DNA of 64,000 nucleotides from Paraconiothyrium sp. Pb-2020 (lineage: Eukaryota; Ascomycota; Dothideomycetes; Pleosporales; Didymosphaeriaceae): assembly GCA_022419385.1 (NCBI GenBank), contig JAJUBI010000007.1:1955768-2019767 (forward strand), read 5' to 3'. Position 1 is the first letter of the stretch, and each line of letters starts with the position of its first letter. Made by a program: the position numbers and the translations under genes. Of the stretch, positions 10,929-21,484 are shown piece by piece. The notes beneath the pieces were generated by a model. The model had not been told where the DNA came from and ran no database searches. It was given only the letters and a program-made list of their open reading frames with translations.

Positions 10929-13136
10929 TCAAGTCTGCTCCGATAGGTGAACAGCGACTGGCTTGAATCCTGAAGGGCGTTCCGAGGTAGGCTCGACGTG
11001 TTCCTCTCGATAGACGTTCTCCAGCAACGCCCTAGGGATTGATGAATCCAGAGACTTGACTAGACTCTTTAGAACCTTTTGACGACGCTTCTCACGCTCC
11101 TCGATCACCTCTCGCATGATCCTCACCAGACCGCTCCACCCCACCTGGTTGGCGGCCGCGGGGTGGTTGAAAAGGGTATCTAGTAGAGCGAGCGGGAGCG
11201 AGAGCAGGATGCTTGAAAGGACCTGCGTGACAGGGCTAGGCTTGAGCTCGTCCTCCGGAGGCGGAGGTGCATCGCCGAACCGAATCTTACTCAGTCGCGG
11301 ATTGTGGGAAGGCTGCCTAGACTCAACGACAGCCGGTAAACGTGGAGTCTGACGCAGTTCTGGCGCGATCGAGTATAATGCGAAGTCCGACGGAAAGTTG
11401 TATGCGATGAACTCAAGCGCATCGTCGAGCAATGATACCGCGTATGACTCAAGAATGCGATTGTCGGCCCCGAAGCCATTAGGCTGTACAGTTGTTTTGT
11501 TCGCCGAGCATCCGAAGTGAAAAACAATGTCAAGCGTATCCCACCGAGGGAGTGACTTAGCGATCCGCAGACCACAGGCCTGCATTTCAGGGATCTGCAG
11601 CACCCTCCCAGCAGCAGCGTAGCTGATGGCTTGACCCATACGTTTGCGAGCCTCGTTGGACGCATAGCCTTGGTCATGTCCCACGTTATACGGGCTTAGA
11701 TTGTAGAGGAAAGCTTCCGCAGGTAGCAGTGGTGCAGCGTATAGGACCTTAATCGCTTCATTCAAGGACTCGGGCGTAACAAATCTATCGTCAGTAAGGA
11801 CCTCAGCTAATCGCCTGGTATCCTTGGTTGGGAAGGGAGGCGGTGCGCTGTGTCGGAGGGCTTCGAATATCACCGGACTTCGAGACACTATGGCTGCATG
11901 CACGGGCATGGACCACAGCATGGCTTCTGGTGACCGTATGTGCAGAACGTAGTCAGTGAATTCGGGGTTGCCGAATTGATTGAATATATGTTTGATGACC
12001 TCGTAGCCTTCGGAGGTGGTTTGCTTGGCTGAAGCAAGTTCATTTGCGTACAAAACATTCTGTGACTCCTCTCCATAGTTGGAACTGGGCCCGGCTTCAC
12101 CATATTGAGACTTGTTGGGGGACTGGGAGTGCGATCTCATAGCGACACCATTCAGCGAGACCGGACCGCCTTGTGGCGAGAAAGGAGCCGCAAAGGGAGC
12201 TTGGAAGGCGCCTGAGGCTGGTGGGTACGCGGGTGAGTGGAATTCGTTCCCGTTGGCATAGACAGCGTCGGGTGGCATCGCCATCGAGTATGGTGGGTGA
12301 GGCCATGAGGCGGCAGGTTCTGATGGAGGGTGGGAATGACCAGGGTAGAACTGTGGAGCAAGATGCGGAGGAGCAAGGCCTGGAGGAGGGCGAGAAAAGC
12401 CTTGTTGCGCAGCTCGCACGCCTTGCTCGAAGTCCTGAGGCGTAGACGGCATAGCAGGAGACTCCTGCGGGACTCCGCCGAAGACAAGCCCCTCCACGCT
12501 TACTTGCGGGCGATGAGCGGAAACATGAGCGGAAGGCAGGTAGGCTGCCATTTCCGTGTGTCCCATCGGCTTCTCCCTGGGATAGAACTCGGGTGGAAGC
12601 GCGGTGCGTACGGTCGATTTGGGTCGCTCACCATTCGCGGCAGCAATCGTGGGCTGCTCCGGTTGCGGCGTAGCAGCAAGCTCTTCTCCAGTCTGTGAAG
12701 GAATCGATTGCTCTTCGGCTGCGGCTCCTGATTGAATTATTAGTACACATGGAGCAGGTCGCACAGAATTTTGGCAAGGCGACAACTGACCTTGGGTCTC
12801 TGCTGATTCCTCTGCCCGATCTTCCCCAGAGCGCGCGGGCGAGCTTGCTAATGCATGCTCCTCCTCCTCATCGCGATTCTCAACCGGCGATACTCGCGAG
12901 TCCGGTGTCAGAGGCGTCTCGATAGCTGCAGGAGCTACCTCTGGTTTTGCGCTCTTGGGCGCGGGCTGCTTGTCGGGGTCGCGCTGGGTCACCGTGGTAG
13001 ATTCCTCGGGGGTGAGCGGCCTCGCGACGGGCGGGCGAGAGAAGCGGTGGGGAACGGCTGGAATGATGCGGTTGACGGAGCGGCGAGACTGCTTCTGGGG
13101 AGCGGCGGCGGGCATGTCGGCGTGGCTGGTCGCCAT
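10929..13136 (-). CDS. BTB-like domain protein, function unknown
   Basis: A conserved fungal protein of unknown role. Exons 13136-12791 and 12727-10929 give 714 aa. The intron 12728-12790 (63 nt) is inferred from a GTCAGT donor, a perfect TACTAATAA-type branch site 11-12 nt before a TCAATCAG acceptor, and a length divisible by three without a stop, so the unspliced frame also stays open (735 aa). Residues about 1-360 are Pro/Ser-rich and disordered. A folded region follows, starting near TSEGYEVIKHIFNQFGN; FTDYVLHIRS followed by PVHAAIVSRSPVIFEALR resembles the core of a BTB/POZ-like domain, and a helical region follows. The C-terminus is basic and coiled (EEREKRRQKVLKSL). The domain assignment is from pattern only; an adaptor role would be a guess. 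Confidence 0.75.
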   Translation of the reverse strand: MATSHADMPAAAPQKQSRRSVNRIIPAVPHRFSRPPVARPLTPEESTTVTQRDPDKQPAPKSAKPEVAPAAIETPLTPDSRVSPVENRDEEEEHALASSPARSGEDRAEESAETQGQLSPCQNSVRPAPCVLIIQSGAAAEEQSIPSQTGEELAATPQPEQPTIAAANGERPKSTVRTALPPEFYPREKPMGHTEMAAYLPSAHVSAHRPQVSVEGLVFGGVPQESPAMPSTPQDFEQGVRAAQQGFSRPPPGLAPPHLAPQFYPGHSHPPSEPAASWPHPPYSMAMPPDAVYANGNEFHSPAYPPASGAFQAPFAAPFSPQGGPVSLNGVAMRSHSQSPNKSQYGEAGPSSNYGEESQNVLYANELASAKQTTSEGYEVIKHIFNQFGNPEFTDYVLHIRSPEAMLWSMPVHAAIVSRSPVIFEALRHSAPPPFPTKDTRRLAEVLTDDRFVTPESLNEAIKVLYAAPLLPAEAFLYNLSPYNVGHDQGYASNEARKRMGQAISYAAAGRVLQIPEMQACGLRIAKSLPRWDTLDIVFHFGCSANKTTVQPNGFGADNRILESYAVSLLDDALEFIAYNFPSDFALYSIAPELRQTPRLPAVVESRQPSHNPRLSKIRFGDAPPPPEDELKPSPVTQVLSSILLSLPLALLDTLFNHPAAANQVGWSGLVRIMREVIEEREKRRQKVLKSLVKSLDSSIPRALLENVYREEHVEPTSERPSGFKPVAVHLSEQT
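12728..12790 (-). other. Stop-free in-frame intron of the BTB-like gene
   Basis: GTCAGT donor at 12790, TACTAATAA branch site and TCAATCAG acceptor ending at 12728. Its 63 nt encode 21 codons without a stop, so it is hidden in a simple reading frame. Confidence 0.7.
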
Positions 13137-14283
13137 GGGTGGTGTGCGAAACGGGAGGAGGACGGGCTCCTCAAGATAATTGCGCGCAGGTTCAGATAGC
13201 CAATTATCCTGGAGCGCCCGGAGCGGAGGAGAGGCGAGGAGGAGAGGTGTTGAGGGGGGCAGAGTGCGTGCTCGTGCCGTGGTGGTCGGAAGCCGTTGCT
13301 CACCTCACCAACGTGGGGGGAAGTTTCCACCAAGATCGTAATTTGCGTCATGCTAGGGTCTCCTGCCAAGCCTGACTAACACTGTAGTATCAGCGACGAC
13401 TTGAGATTGTGAGCATGCCCTGCGACAACATACGCAGCACCATTGCGCACGCAACTTCGTTTGTTGTTGTGGCTCTTTGTCGACTATATGACGTTCTGCG
13501 CTAGTATATGCATGCTCCGAACTGAGCCTTTTGAATTGCGTATGAGACGGTCACTGATTGATTTCTGGAGCCAGCCAGTCCAGCCAACGAAGAGGATTAG
13601 AACACTGCAAAAACACAAAGCGAAAGAAAGAAATCAAATCAAGACGTTGCTGCATGGCATGGGGCAACCTCCACCCAGCGCTTTTTTCTTGCCGGCCAGA
13701 GGCAGCTCCAGGGGACCAAACACTTAGCACCAACCCTCTGGAACACAGCAGCGTCTGTTTGAACTTCGAGTAGCTATGCCTGCAATTCCAGTATCGCTGA
13801 CGTAGATGGGGACGGGACTACAGTCGTCTCAATTACGCATGTTTGCCCGCGAATCAATATTTCAATGAGCCAGATGTGAGAATTTGACAAGCGGGGTTCG
13901 TGGCCCCCTTTCCAATGTGAGACTGCAGTGGCCTTATGCCGGGATTGAGGTTTGAATCTGCTTGTAGATCATCACGGCACTCACGTCTCTGTCTCCCGCT
14001 CTTGCAAAAGTTCTTTTCGCTGCTGATCGATACAGTGCAATGAGCGACTCAGGAAAGTTTATGGCACATGCAGGCTTCTGCTGACCGAGCCTTCCCCTTC
14101 TATGAGAACTGCTTCAGTCGACGCCTTCCTCAAGGGGATGTACACATCACATAGCGTCATGCTGTAACGCCCCTGGCCACCTTCGTCACGCTATTCGCGC
14201 TGCATCATCTTCACGCGTTCTCGCGTTCCTCTCAACACCCTATCCCTACGTTGTACTTGGTACTACCGCTAGAAGAGCATCGC
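13137..14283. other. Divergent intergenic region, no gene seen
   Basis: About 1.1 kb between the BTB-like gene (-) and the disordered-protein gene (+). I see no conserved frame, RNA gene or repeat. Confidence 0.55.
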
Positions 14284-16411
14284 ATGGCATCTATCCTGAC
14301 TGGTTTCCCTTATTACAACAAAGCTTGCACCCGCAAACAGCCGTACCCTACACAGACTCGCCAAGTCAACGCATGTGAGCGTCGCATGGTGCCCTCACCA
14401 GACATATTCGCCATGAGCCAGGCGCCATGTAATCAACAGCAAAGCTTTGCTCCCACACGTGAGTCCGTTTGACCTACCGTGATGCGGCCCACTGATGTAT
14501 TATAGCCAATCGCTTCAGTGTTCTCGCAGAGCTCGAGCAGTCGCCAACGCAGATGACATGGGCGTTTGACTTCAATCACCCTACTCCCAAATTGAGCAGA
14601 CGTCGCGGTAAACGAGCGGGCAAGCACAAGCTAAAATACACTTCACGGAGCGATCGGGAGGCGCAGAAGAGCAATGGTCTGGGTGAGGTCTGTAACCAAA
14701 TTGTGGCACTGAGCCTGAACAGCGGATCGCCGCGCAGCGAGCCACGGGACAATATCACCACGCCGGTGGACACAGTGCGGCACCATTGGGCACCACAGTT
14801 CCTTCCAGATAAAACATTGGAGCCTTCGGACCGTGGAAATGGCTTTTTGCAGCCTGAGCCTTATAACCCTCACGCCAAGGCTTCTACATCTACTGTTGGC
14901 CAGGAGGAAACCAGGAAAAGGGGTCGCGCTTCTTCCCTTTGTCGCCCTTCCTCGCGAGCCCGCCTGCTGCTGCACATTCGGTGCCAGCGAGTGAACCTAC
15001 ACGTCCAGTTCTGACCCGGAACTCGCAGACGAAAAGAACATTCGCTGAGCCGCCCTCAAAGTCGGCGCAAGAGGCCGTTGCATCGGTATGCCAGGCTCTA
15101 TCAATGGAGGAGAACAACACAGCCGCTCTTGAAGAGCCTCTGGCCGCGGTTAACTCGATGTCTCCACTCCCTTCGCCCGTTGCACAGCCGACTGTCTCCA
15201 CGTATGGCCAAAGAATTGAGTCTCCTCACGCTAAGGCTTCTTCACTTCCACCAATCCCTGTTACCTCTCCACACACCGCATCCCCTGTTCTCACGTCAGA
15301 AGGCATCCCTAGTCGTTCGTCAACAACATCTCCATTCCGTCCCGTGGAGTTCAGGCCTGGGCATCTACCTGAAGGATTACTACAAACTCCTCAATCAGAT
15401 TTAGTAACTGGCCAAGATCCCGCTCAGGTGCTGTACCGATACTATTATGGCTATGGCCAGATGGGTCCATCTTCGCTTACGACCACGCCTTTCACATGCC
15501 CATGCCCATTTGGTGCTCCACCACAGGCGCGCACGACGATGGCCCTACCTGCTGTCAGCGGTGTGGCCCGCTTAGACGAAGCTTTGAGATGGTCGCTCTT
15601 CGAGTATGAGGCTCCTCAGACACCATTATCTGGCACGACGTCTTCGGTGAGTGTCGATGAATTTTTGAAAATGGGTCACGCCAATCCCTGTTGGTGCTCA
15701 AATTGTCCGAACAGTGTGCCCTTAGGAGAGTTGCCGCACGAGAAGGTAATGGCGACATCGCAAAAAGACATGAACAAAACAGCGTCTAACACTCCCACGT
15801 ACCCAAAAACCTTTGGCGAAGAACACCATCGGGAGACCATGGCCGGTGTATGGCATAGAGAGCTGGAGACTCAAGACATCGGCATCGGCACCGGGATGGA
15901 AAGCAGCGAGCCTGCGCCTACATCTCAATCTACCTCAAGCTCCAAACCTCAGTCTGACTTCGAAGAACTAATTCGAAGCGTCCGCGAAGCCTTCACACCC
16001 GACAGCGACAATGATGGCTCACCAGACGACACCTGGGCAGTCGTGTACACGGGCTACCCTGGACCCCAAGTCTCAACACTGTCTTCACAAGACACAGTAT
16101 CGGAGGCAGAGATAGTATCCGAACCTGAGGTGCTGTCCTTACCAACAACGAGCCCTGCACTCTCCGAAACAGCTTGGGCCATCCCTCCATTCGACTTTGA
16201 GCTCGACTCACCGTGTGACAAGCTCGTAGCGACAAATAGTCTGCCCACGACATCCTCACCTTTAGATGCGCGGTCTTCACCGTCCCACAGTCCGTTTTTT
16301 ACACTAGTTCTACCCTCAACACCGCCTCCGACTTCCGTCTCGCCAACACCTATTCGGCGAACCAGCTCCGCCGTCCATATCGAGGACACCTCCAATGTCC
16401 AGGGTATCTAG
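14284..16411 (+). CDS. Large disordered Ser/Pro-rich protein, unknown
   Basis: I do not recognise this protein. Exon 1 (14284-14458) joins exon 2 at 14506 through a 47-nt intron (GTGAGT..ATTATAG), giving FAPT-PNRFSVLAELEQSP. Exon 2 is in a different frame from the large final frame, so a second intron is needed. The best-supported one is 14683-14903 (GTGAGG donor, GGCCAG acceptor, 221 nt), giving 619 aa; a 71-nt alternative, 14833-14903, has a weak GTGGAA donor and keeps 50 more residues. The N-terminal part is basic (SRRRGKRAGKHKLKY); the rest is low-complexity S/P/T with acidic patches. The only marked motif is NPCWCSNCPNSVPLG in the middle, a possible small cysteine site. End at 16411 is certain; internal splicing is not. 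Confidence 0.55.
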
Positions 16412-17437
16412 GAACATCATGACGTTGCAGAGCTGAGTACAGGTGATGGAAGTGCAGTCGAGTGGCCTACACCGCAGGAGGCTGTCAATATACATAAGAG
16501 GCGCACGAACATAGTTCATGGGATCGAGGACGATGAGTGCAAACAATGAGATGAGAATACTGCTTGGCGAACTTAGGTTTCAAGGACATGATACTCGATA
16601 CGGTCTTGATGACACGGCTTTGTTTGTATTTGAATACTAGGGGAAGGTGACGCCGCTTGTAACAAATCAATACATCAATATTTTCTTTCCTCAATTGGTT
16701 ACCTAACAAACAAAGTGCGTTACATGAAGTCAGCAGGAGGATCATATTGTACCCATCCTCGCATCTCGCATCGTAAGCCTGGCGGCTACATCTGAGGCGG
16801 CAAGGCGTTTCGTTTCGTGATCTGAAACCCAGGCGTCATGCGACGAGCAGCACCTCCCCGGTTTCAACGTTCTAGTGGCTTTTGCAAGACTGCTCGGCAC
16901 GCATGGGACTGGGTGCGCTTGAACAAGCCATACTAGGTAGAGGCGGTGGAAATGCAAAGCTAGTAGCGGTTCTGAGTAAAGAGTCACGTTTGCATTCGTA
17001 GTCCACCAACCAAAGTCAGGCTGGTTTATCGGGTCATGTAACAAGCCTTTTTCGCAAGGCTGCCAGGGTACGAGTGCAGCTTGAAAAAATGGCTAAAGGT
17101 GCCGATAAACATGTAGCAGTGGCGTTGAACTCTGGTTTGGTTGATGAATGTTTCATGATGCTTGTATGTTGACTGTCTTTTGGACATTGATCCGTATCAC
17201 AAATCGCACTCTGCGCATACGCTAGTGCACATGTTGGGTCGCTGAACGACCAAAATTAACTCCTGCCCTGCGGACTGGGTACGCAAGCGGCTGCAGTTAA
17301 TCATGCCAGTGCGTCATACGCGGCTCGCAAATGATAAGGGTACGCCCACGCTCCCAAAGTTCATGATCCTAAAAGCATGTTGTGAATGTGTACAGTCGTT
17401 TGATATAGAATTGACTGGCCAGCAATTCTATGTGCCT
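16412..17437. other. Convergent intergenic region, no gene seen
   Basis: About 1 kb between two tail-to-tail genes. Short open frames on the minus strand carry no recognisable domain. Confidence 0.55.
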
Positions 17438-18388
17438 TCAAAGAAAGTGCGAATAGTGCCCCGGGACGCGCAACCGGCACTTCTCGCAGTCGTCTCGGTA
17501 ACCCATGCTGAAGCGGCCCATGCCTGTAAGGGCGCCGCTCCGCTTCCTACCGCGTGTAGGCGTGGCCGACGGAGGCGGCATTTCCATGTCCATGCGGTCA
17601 GAGCTGTAGTTGGTCGCCACACTAAGACGTGAGAGCTGCGACTGCGTCTGAGCCGTAGGCGTATCCGGAATATCTTCGTCTTCTGAGATGGGTGACGGCA
17701 TGCGTATCGTTCTGTCCTGGCTGCGTTGTCTCCGGTGCGGTATCCCCACCGTCGATTCACTGGAGGGAGCGGATGGGATGCCCAGATAGCCGTTGCTCGT
17801 TGCCATTCCGCCCGCGAAACCACTATTTGGAAACCCCGATCCATTCCCGCCACCTACATTCTGAAAGGACGGGTATATGGGCGTTGGGATGCGATGCGAT
17901 ATGTCAGGCGCGTGCTTCGCGTGGTCGCGGTTGAAGAGGTCGAAGTTCAGCTTTGCGGGCCGGAAGTTGGTGACGAACGGCGAATCTGGCGGCTGGCTAG
18001 CAACGGTGTCGGGCTCATCTTCGTCCATTTGCACGCAGTAGTCTATGGCGCCATGCGGTGATAATATAATTTGGGGGTCGTCTGGTAGTGAGGCGGGCGA
18101 GTTGGCTCCGCTATGCTCGGACTCGGCGGGCGTCACTGCCTCAAGACCGGGCACTGTGTGTGGCGGTGAGGCTTTTGAGACATATCCAGAGAATGCGTTT
18201 GTGTCGTGCACGCGCATCTCCGCCCATGGTAGGCTCGGTTGTCCGTTCCACGGCCGTGCTCTCTGTCGATGGTCAGCTATTTGGTTAGTCCAAATGTCCG
18301 AAAGACGCACTTTGAGGTACCGGTCGTCTTCGGAATCTGAATCGTCGTCCCGCCGCCGCTTAGTGTTCATTGTGTGGAATGCCAGCAT
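17438..18388 (-). CDS. Conserved fungal protein with C-terminal CxxC motif, unknown
   Basis: Exons 18388-18311 and 18262-17438 give 300 aa. The 48-nt intron (18263-18310; GTGCGT donor, GCTGAC branch, GACAG acceptor) is a multiple of three with no stop; splicing gives DRYLK-RARPWNGQPSL. The N-terminus has a basic, nuclear-signal-like patch (TKRRRDDDSDSEDD), the middle is disordered, and the end is the compact motif MGYRDDCEKCRLRVPGHYSH, which I have the impression is strongly conserved in ascomycete hypothetical proteins (from memory). Nuclear location is inferred. The ATG at 18388 or 18370 could be the start; the longer frame begins only at a GTG. Confidence 0.7.
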   Translation of the reverse strand: MLAFHTMNTKRRRDDDSDSEDDRYLKVRLSDIWTNQIADHRQRARPWNGQPSLPWAEMRVHDTNAFSGYVSKASPPHTVPGLEAVTPAESEHSGANSPASLPDDPQIILSPHGAIDYCVQMDEDEPDTVASQPPDSPFVTNFRPAKLNFDLFNRDHAKHAPDISHRIPTPIYPSFQNVGGGNGSGFPNSGFAGGMATSNGYLGIPSAPSSESTVGIPHRRQRSQDRTIRMPSPISEDEDIPDTPTAQTQSQLSRLSVATNYSSDRMDMEMPPPSATPTRGRKRSGALTGMGRFSMGYRDDCEKCRLRVPGHYSHFL

Positions 18389-19385
18389 CAGGTTGATGGG
18401 AACAGCGAGTGGTGATGTGTTTGAGTGGGTGGTTGTAGGGTCACGCGCGCGCAGCACGGTGAGGGCTCCCGGGCAGCGGTATCGACAGACAGCGAGGGTT
18501 GGGGTGAAGTGGAGCTTTGGGGCAAGCCAAGTGCGGGCGCATGTGTTTTGTAACCGGCGCGGGATGCAGGTCAGGGGAAGGCGCTTTGGTGCAGCCGTTT
18601 CAGATGGCCGGTTGATCCACGAATGCAGGTCCGGGTGGGCGGCTTACAGCGCCATAGCGGGTACACGGATGGCGAAGTCGTGGTTGGCTATGTCTGCGGT
18701 GGACTGGAGGTCGAAGGCCGAGTGCATGGAGCAGGCGCGCTGCGGTGGTTTTGGTGCTCGTGGCTGGAGAGCGCAACCATGTCCGCTGTGGTGTAGGGAA
18801 ATGAGCAGCGGATCACATGCCCGTGTTAGCTCTTAGTACGCCTGCTATAGGGCCTGCGACGGACAGCATGTCGAGCGCATGGCGGCGGGTCGTCGAACAA
18901 GGCAGAGCGAAAGCGCCCAAGGCCCCTGAGGAGGCGACGCTCGCGATGCTGCAGGCCACTGTGATGGCTTGGCCCAGGCCCGCGCTGCCGGGCGCTGACT
19001 GGCCCCAGGCGGCGAGGCGGGAACCCCACCGCAGCTCGAAATTATTTTGCCCGCGACGCCGTGACTGTGAGCTCCGTCGAGTCTGTCTCTCCCAGCCTGC
19101 CTCGCGCGCGTACCTTTGCGAGCCCCGAAACCGGACGCAACCTGCTGCGAGCACCACCCCGTCGCTCTCATCGCGTGCACAAGGTACGCATCCCGACTCC
19201 CGCGGTCCAATTGCCCCTCCCCGCTGGGGATTGCCCCTCCTCCCATTGGTCTACAGGGCGCGCCCTTCGCATGCCTACACCAGCACTCACTCTATTGACC
19301 GCCTCCTCCCGACCGTCGACGGCGACCCTGGTCACACCACAAACGCATACTGACTTGCACTCATAAAGAAGGCCCATTGCCCACC
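18389..19385. other. Divergent promoter region upstream of DAHP synthase
   Basis: About 1 kb, GC-rich. I looked for TGACTCA-type Gcn4/CPC1 sites expected for amino-acid genes and saw no perfect copy. Several overlapping frames here look like composition artefacts. Confidence 0.5.
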
Positions 19386-20609
19386 ATGGCCGACCCCGTA
19401 TCCGCAAACATGGACCAGAACGCTGTTAGCGACGATGTGCGCGGTAAGGCCCCAGGCCAGATGCGCCCGTGGACACCCAATGCTAATGCCATGTGCCTCA
19501 GTCCTCGGCTACGACCCGTTGATCCCACCGCAGCTCCTCTCTGCCGAGATTCCCATCACAAAGGCCTCCGAAGAGACTGTACTTCGCGGCCGCAAAGAGT
19601 GCATCAAGATCATAACCCAGCAGGATGACCGCCTCCTCGTCATGGTCGGGCCTTGCTCTATCCACGACCCCGAAACCGCCCTAGAATACTGCGACCGCCT
19701 CAAGGCTCTCGCCGACAAACTCAGCGGGGAGCTCCTGATCATCATGCGTGCCTACCTCGAGAAGCCGCGGACGACGGTCGGCTGGAAGGGCCTCATCAAC
19801 GACCCTGATATCAACGAGAGCTACCAGATCAACAAGGGTTTGCGTGTCTCGCGTAAGATGTACTGCGACTTGACCTCAAAAGGCATGCCTATTGCGTCTG
19901 AGATGCTGGATACGATTTCGCCGCAGTTCCTCGCTGATCTCATCTCGCTTGGTGCCATTGGCGCACGCACTACGGAATCGCAATTGCACCGTGAATTGGC
20001 CTCTGGTCTCTCTTTTCCTATTGGGTTCAAGAATGGAACCGATGGAGGCTTGACCGTCGCTGTCGATGCCATTGGCGCCGCGGCTGCTAAGCATCATTTC
20101 ATGGGTGTCACGAAACAGGGCCTGGCTGCCATCACCAGGACGGCAGGAAATGAGCACTGCTTTGTCATTCTTCGTGGCGGAACCAAGGGAACCAACTTTG
20201 ACAAAGACAGCATCAAGGCTGCGAGAGAAGCGCTGAGGAAGAAGAACTTGCCCGAGGTCATGATGGTCGACTGCTCGCATGGTACTCTGCCTTCGTCTTG
20301 ATAGAAGACCATGACTGACCTGCTCCAGGCAATTCCAACAAAGACCACCGAAATCAGCCCAAGGTAGCCAAGGTTATCTCTGAGCAGATCCGTGACGGCG
20401 AGACCGGCATTGTCGCCGTGATGATCGAGTCCAATATCAACGAGGGCAACCAGAAGGTCCCAGCAGAGGGTCCAAGCGCGCTCAAGAAGGGTGTCTCCAT
20501 CACTGATGCGTGCATCGACTGGGATACCACCGTCAACACTCTCGAAGACCTTGCCGCTGCCGTCAAGGAGCGCAGATCGAAGAAGGCTACTACCAACGGT
20601 GGACATTAA
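19386..20609 (+). CDS. 3-deoxy-D-arabino-heptulosonate-7-phosphate (DAHP) synthase, class I
   Basis: It condenses phosphoenolpyruvate and erythrose 4-phosphate, the first step of the shikimate pathway to aromatic amino acids, in the cytosol. Exons 19386-19443, 19502-20281 and 20329-20609 give 372 aa, close to yeast Aro3/Aro4. Introns are 58 nt (GTAAGG..CCTCAG) and 47 nt (GTACTC..CTCCAG) and restore DDVR-VLGYDPLIPP and VDCSHG-NSNKDHRNQ. Visible family blocks are VMVGPCSIHD, MRAYLEKPRTTVGWKGL, GARTTESQLHRELASGLS and GFKNGTDG. The enzyme is feedback-inhibited by Phe or Tyr, and I cannot tell which isozyme this is. ATG 19386 sits in a good context (CCACCATGG). Confidence 0.95.
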
Positions 20610-21484
20610 AGTCCTACCGCCAGCGCGACCGCATCTATACGGGTTGGAGAACTTTGCATTTGCTTGATATGATTCAAATAACAAAAGTAGGAAGGGCTAA
20701 AAGCACTAAAATCACGAACATGAATAATGGTAATGAGGATAAGCATATGATGGTTGGAATAGGTGCATGGCGTTGATCTAGGTTTCGATACCTGCATACG
20801 CATTTGGTTAATCATATCGACTAGTTCATCATATCTCAAGTGCCAGTGGGCCTGGCCAGCATACACAGTCTGTCGTCACCCTCCCAGCGCCTGCTCAAAC
20901 AACCTCGCAATCCTCTCGTGCACCATTGTCATAGGATGTTACCCACCCCAAAACAAATGCCTTTCGGGACTCACCAAGAGTACTCTCTTCTTCTCTATGT
21001 ACATACCCTTCCAGCATGTCGTTGGCGGATCTATAAATTTTTGTCCGCTCCGTACTGTTCCGGTGTGCATGTGTCGCTGCTCGAAAAGGAAAAGCCAGCA
21101 TCGCTCAATCAACATAGATGGAAGACGAAGCAACGCATGCAAGTATAATTAGTGTTCCCCACAAATGCTTGAGATAAAGTGGCGTGTACTTCTGGAGATC
21201 AACTGCAGGCTGAATAGGTGGGTCTCATTCTGGAGACAGCGAAAGGTTGCGCATAAAGATAAGTCTCAGAGAGCAGAAATGTTTACTCTGTGAGTAACAG
21301 ACGATCTTGCACGTACGCATCATATTCACGTGAGTGCGACAGGGCCCCGGATGCTTGAACAGGTGAATGAAGTCAATTACTGTTAAAAGGTCTACCGTTT
21401 GAAACAAATCGTATCATGTATCTTACAACAGACTGCGCCCCAGTCGCGCCTCCCGACACGATCCTATGGTCTCTCCACTTCGTC
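20610..21484. other. Convergent intergenic region, no gene seen
   Basis: About 0.9 kb between the ends of the DAHP synthase and the metallo-beta-lactamase genes; AT-richer, no conserved frame. Confidence 0.55.
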
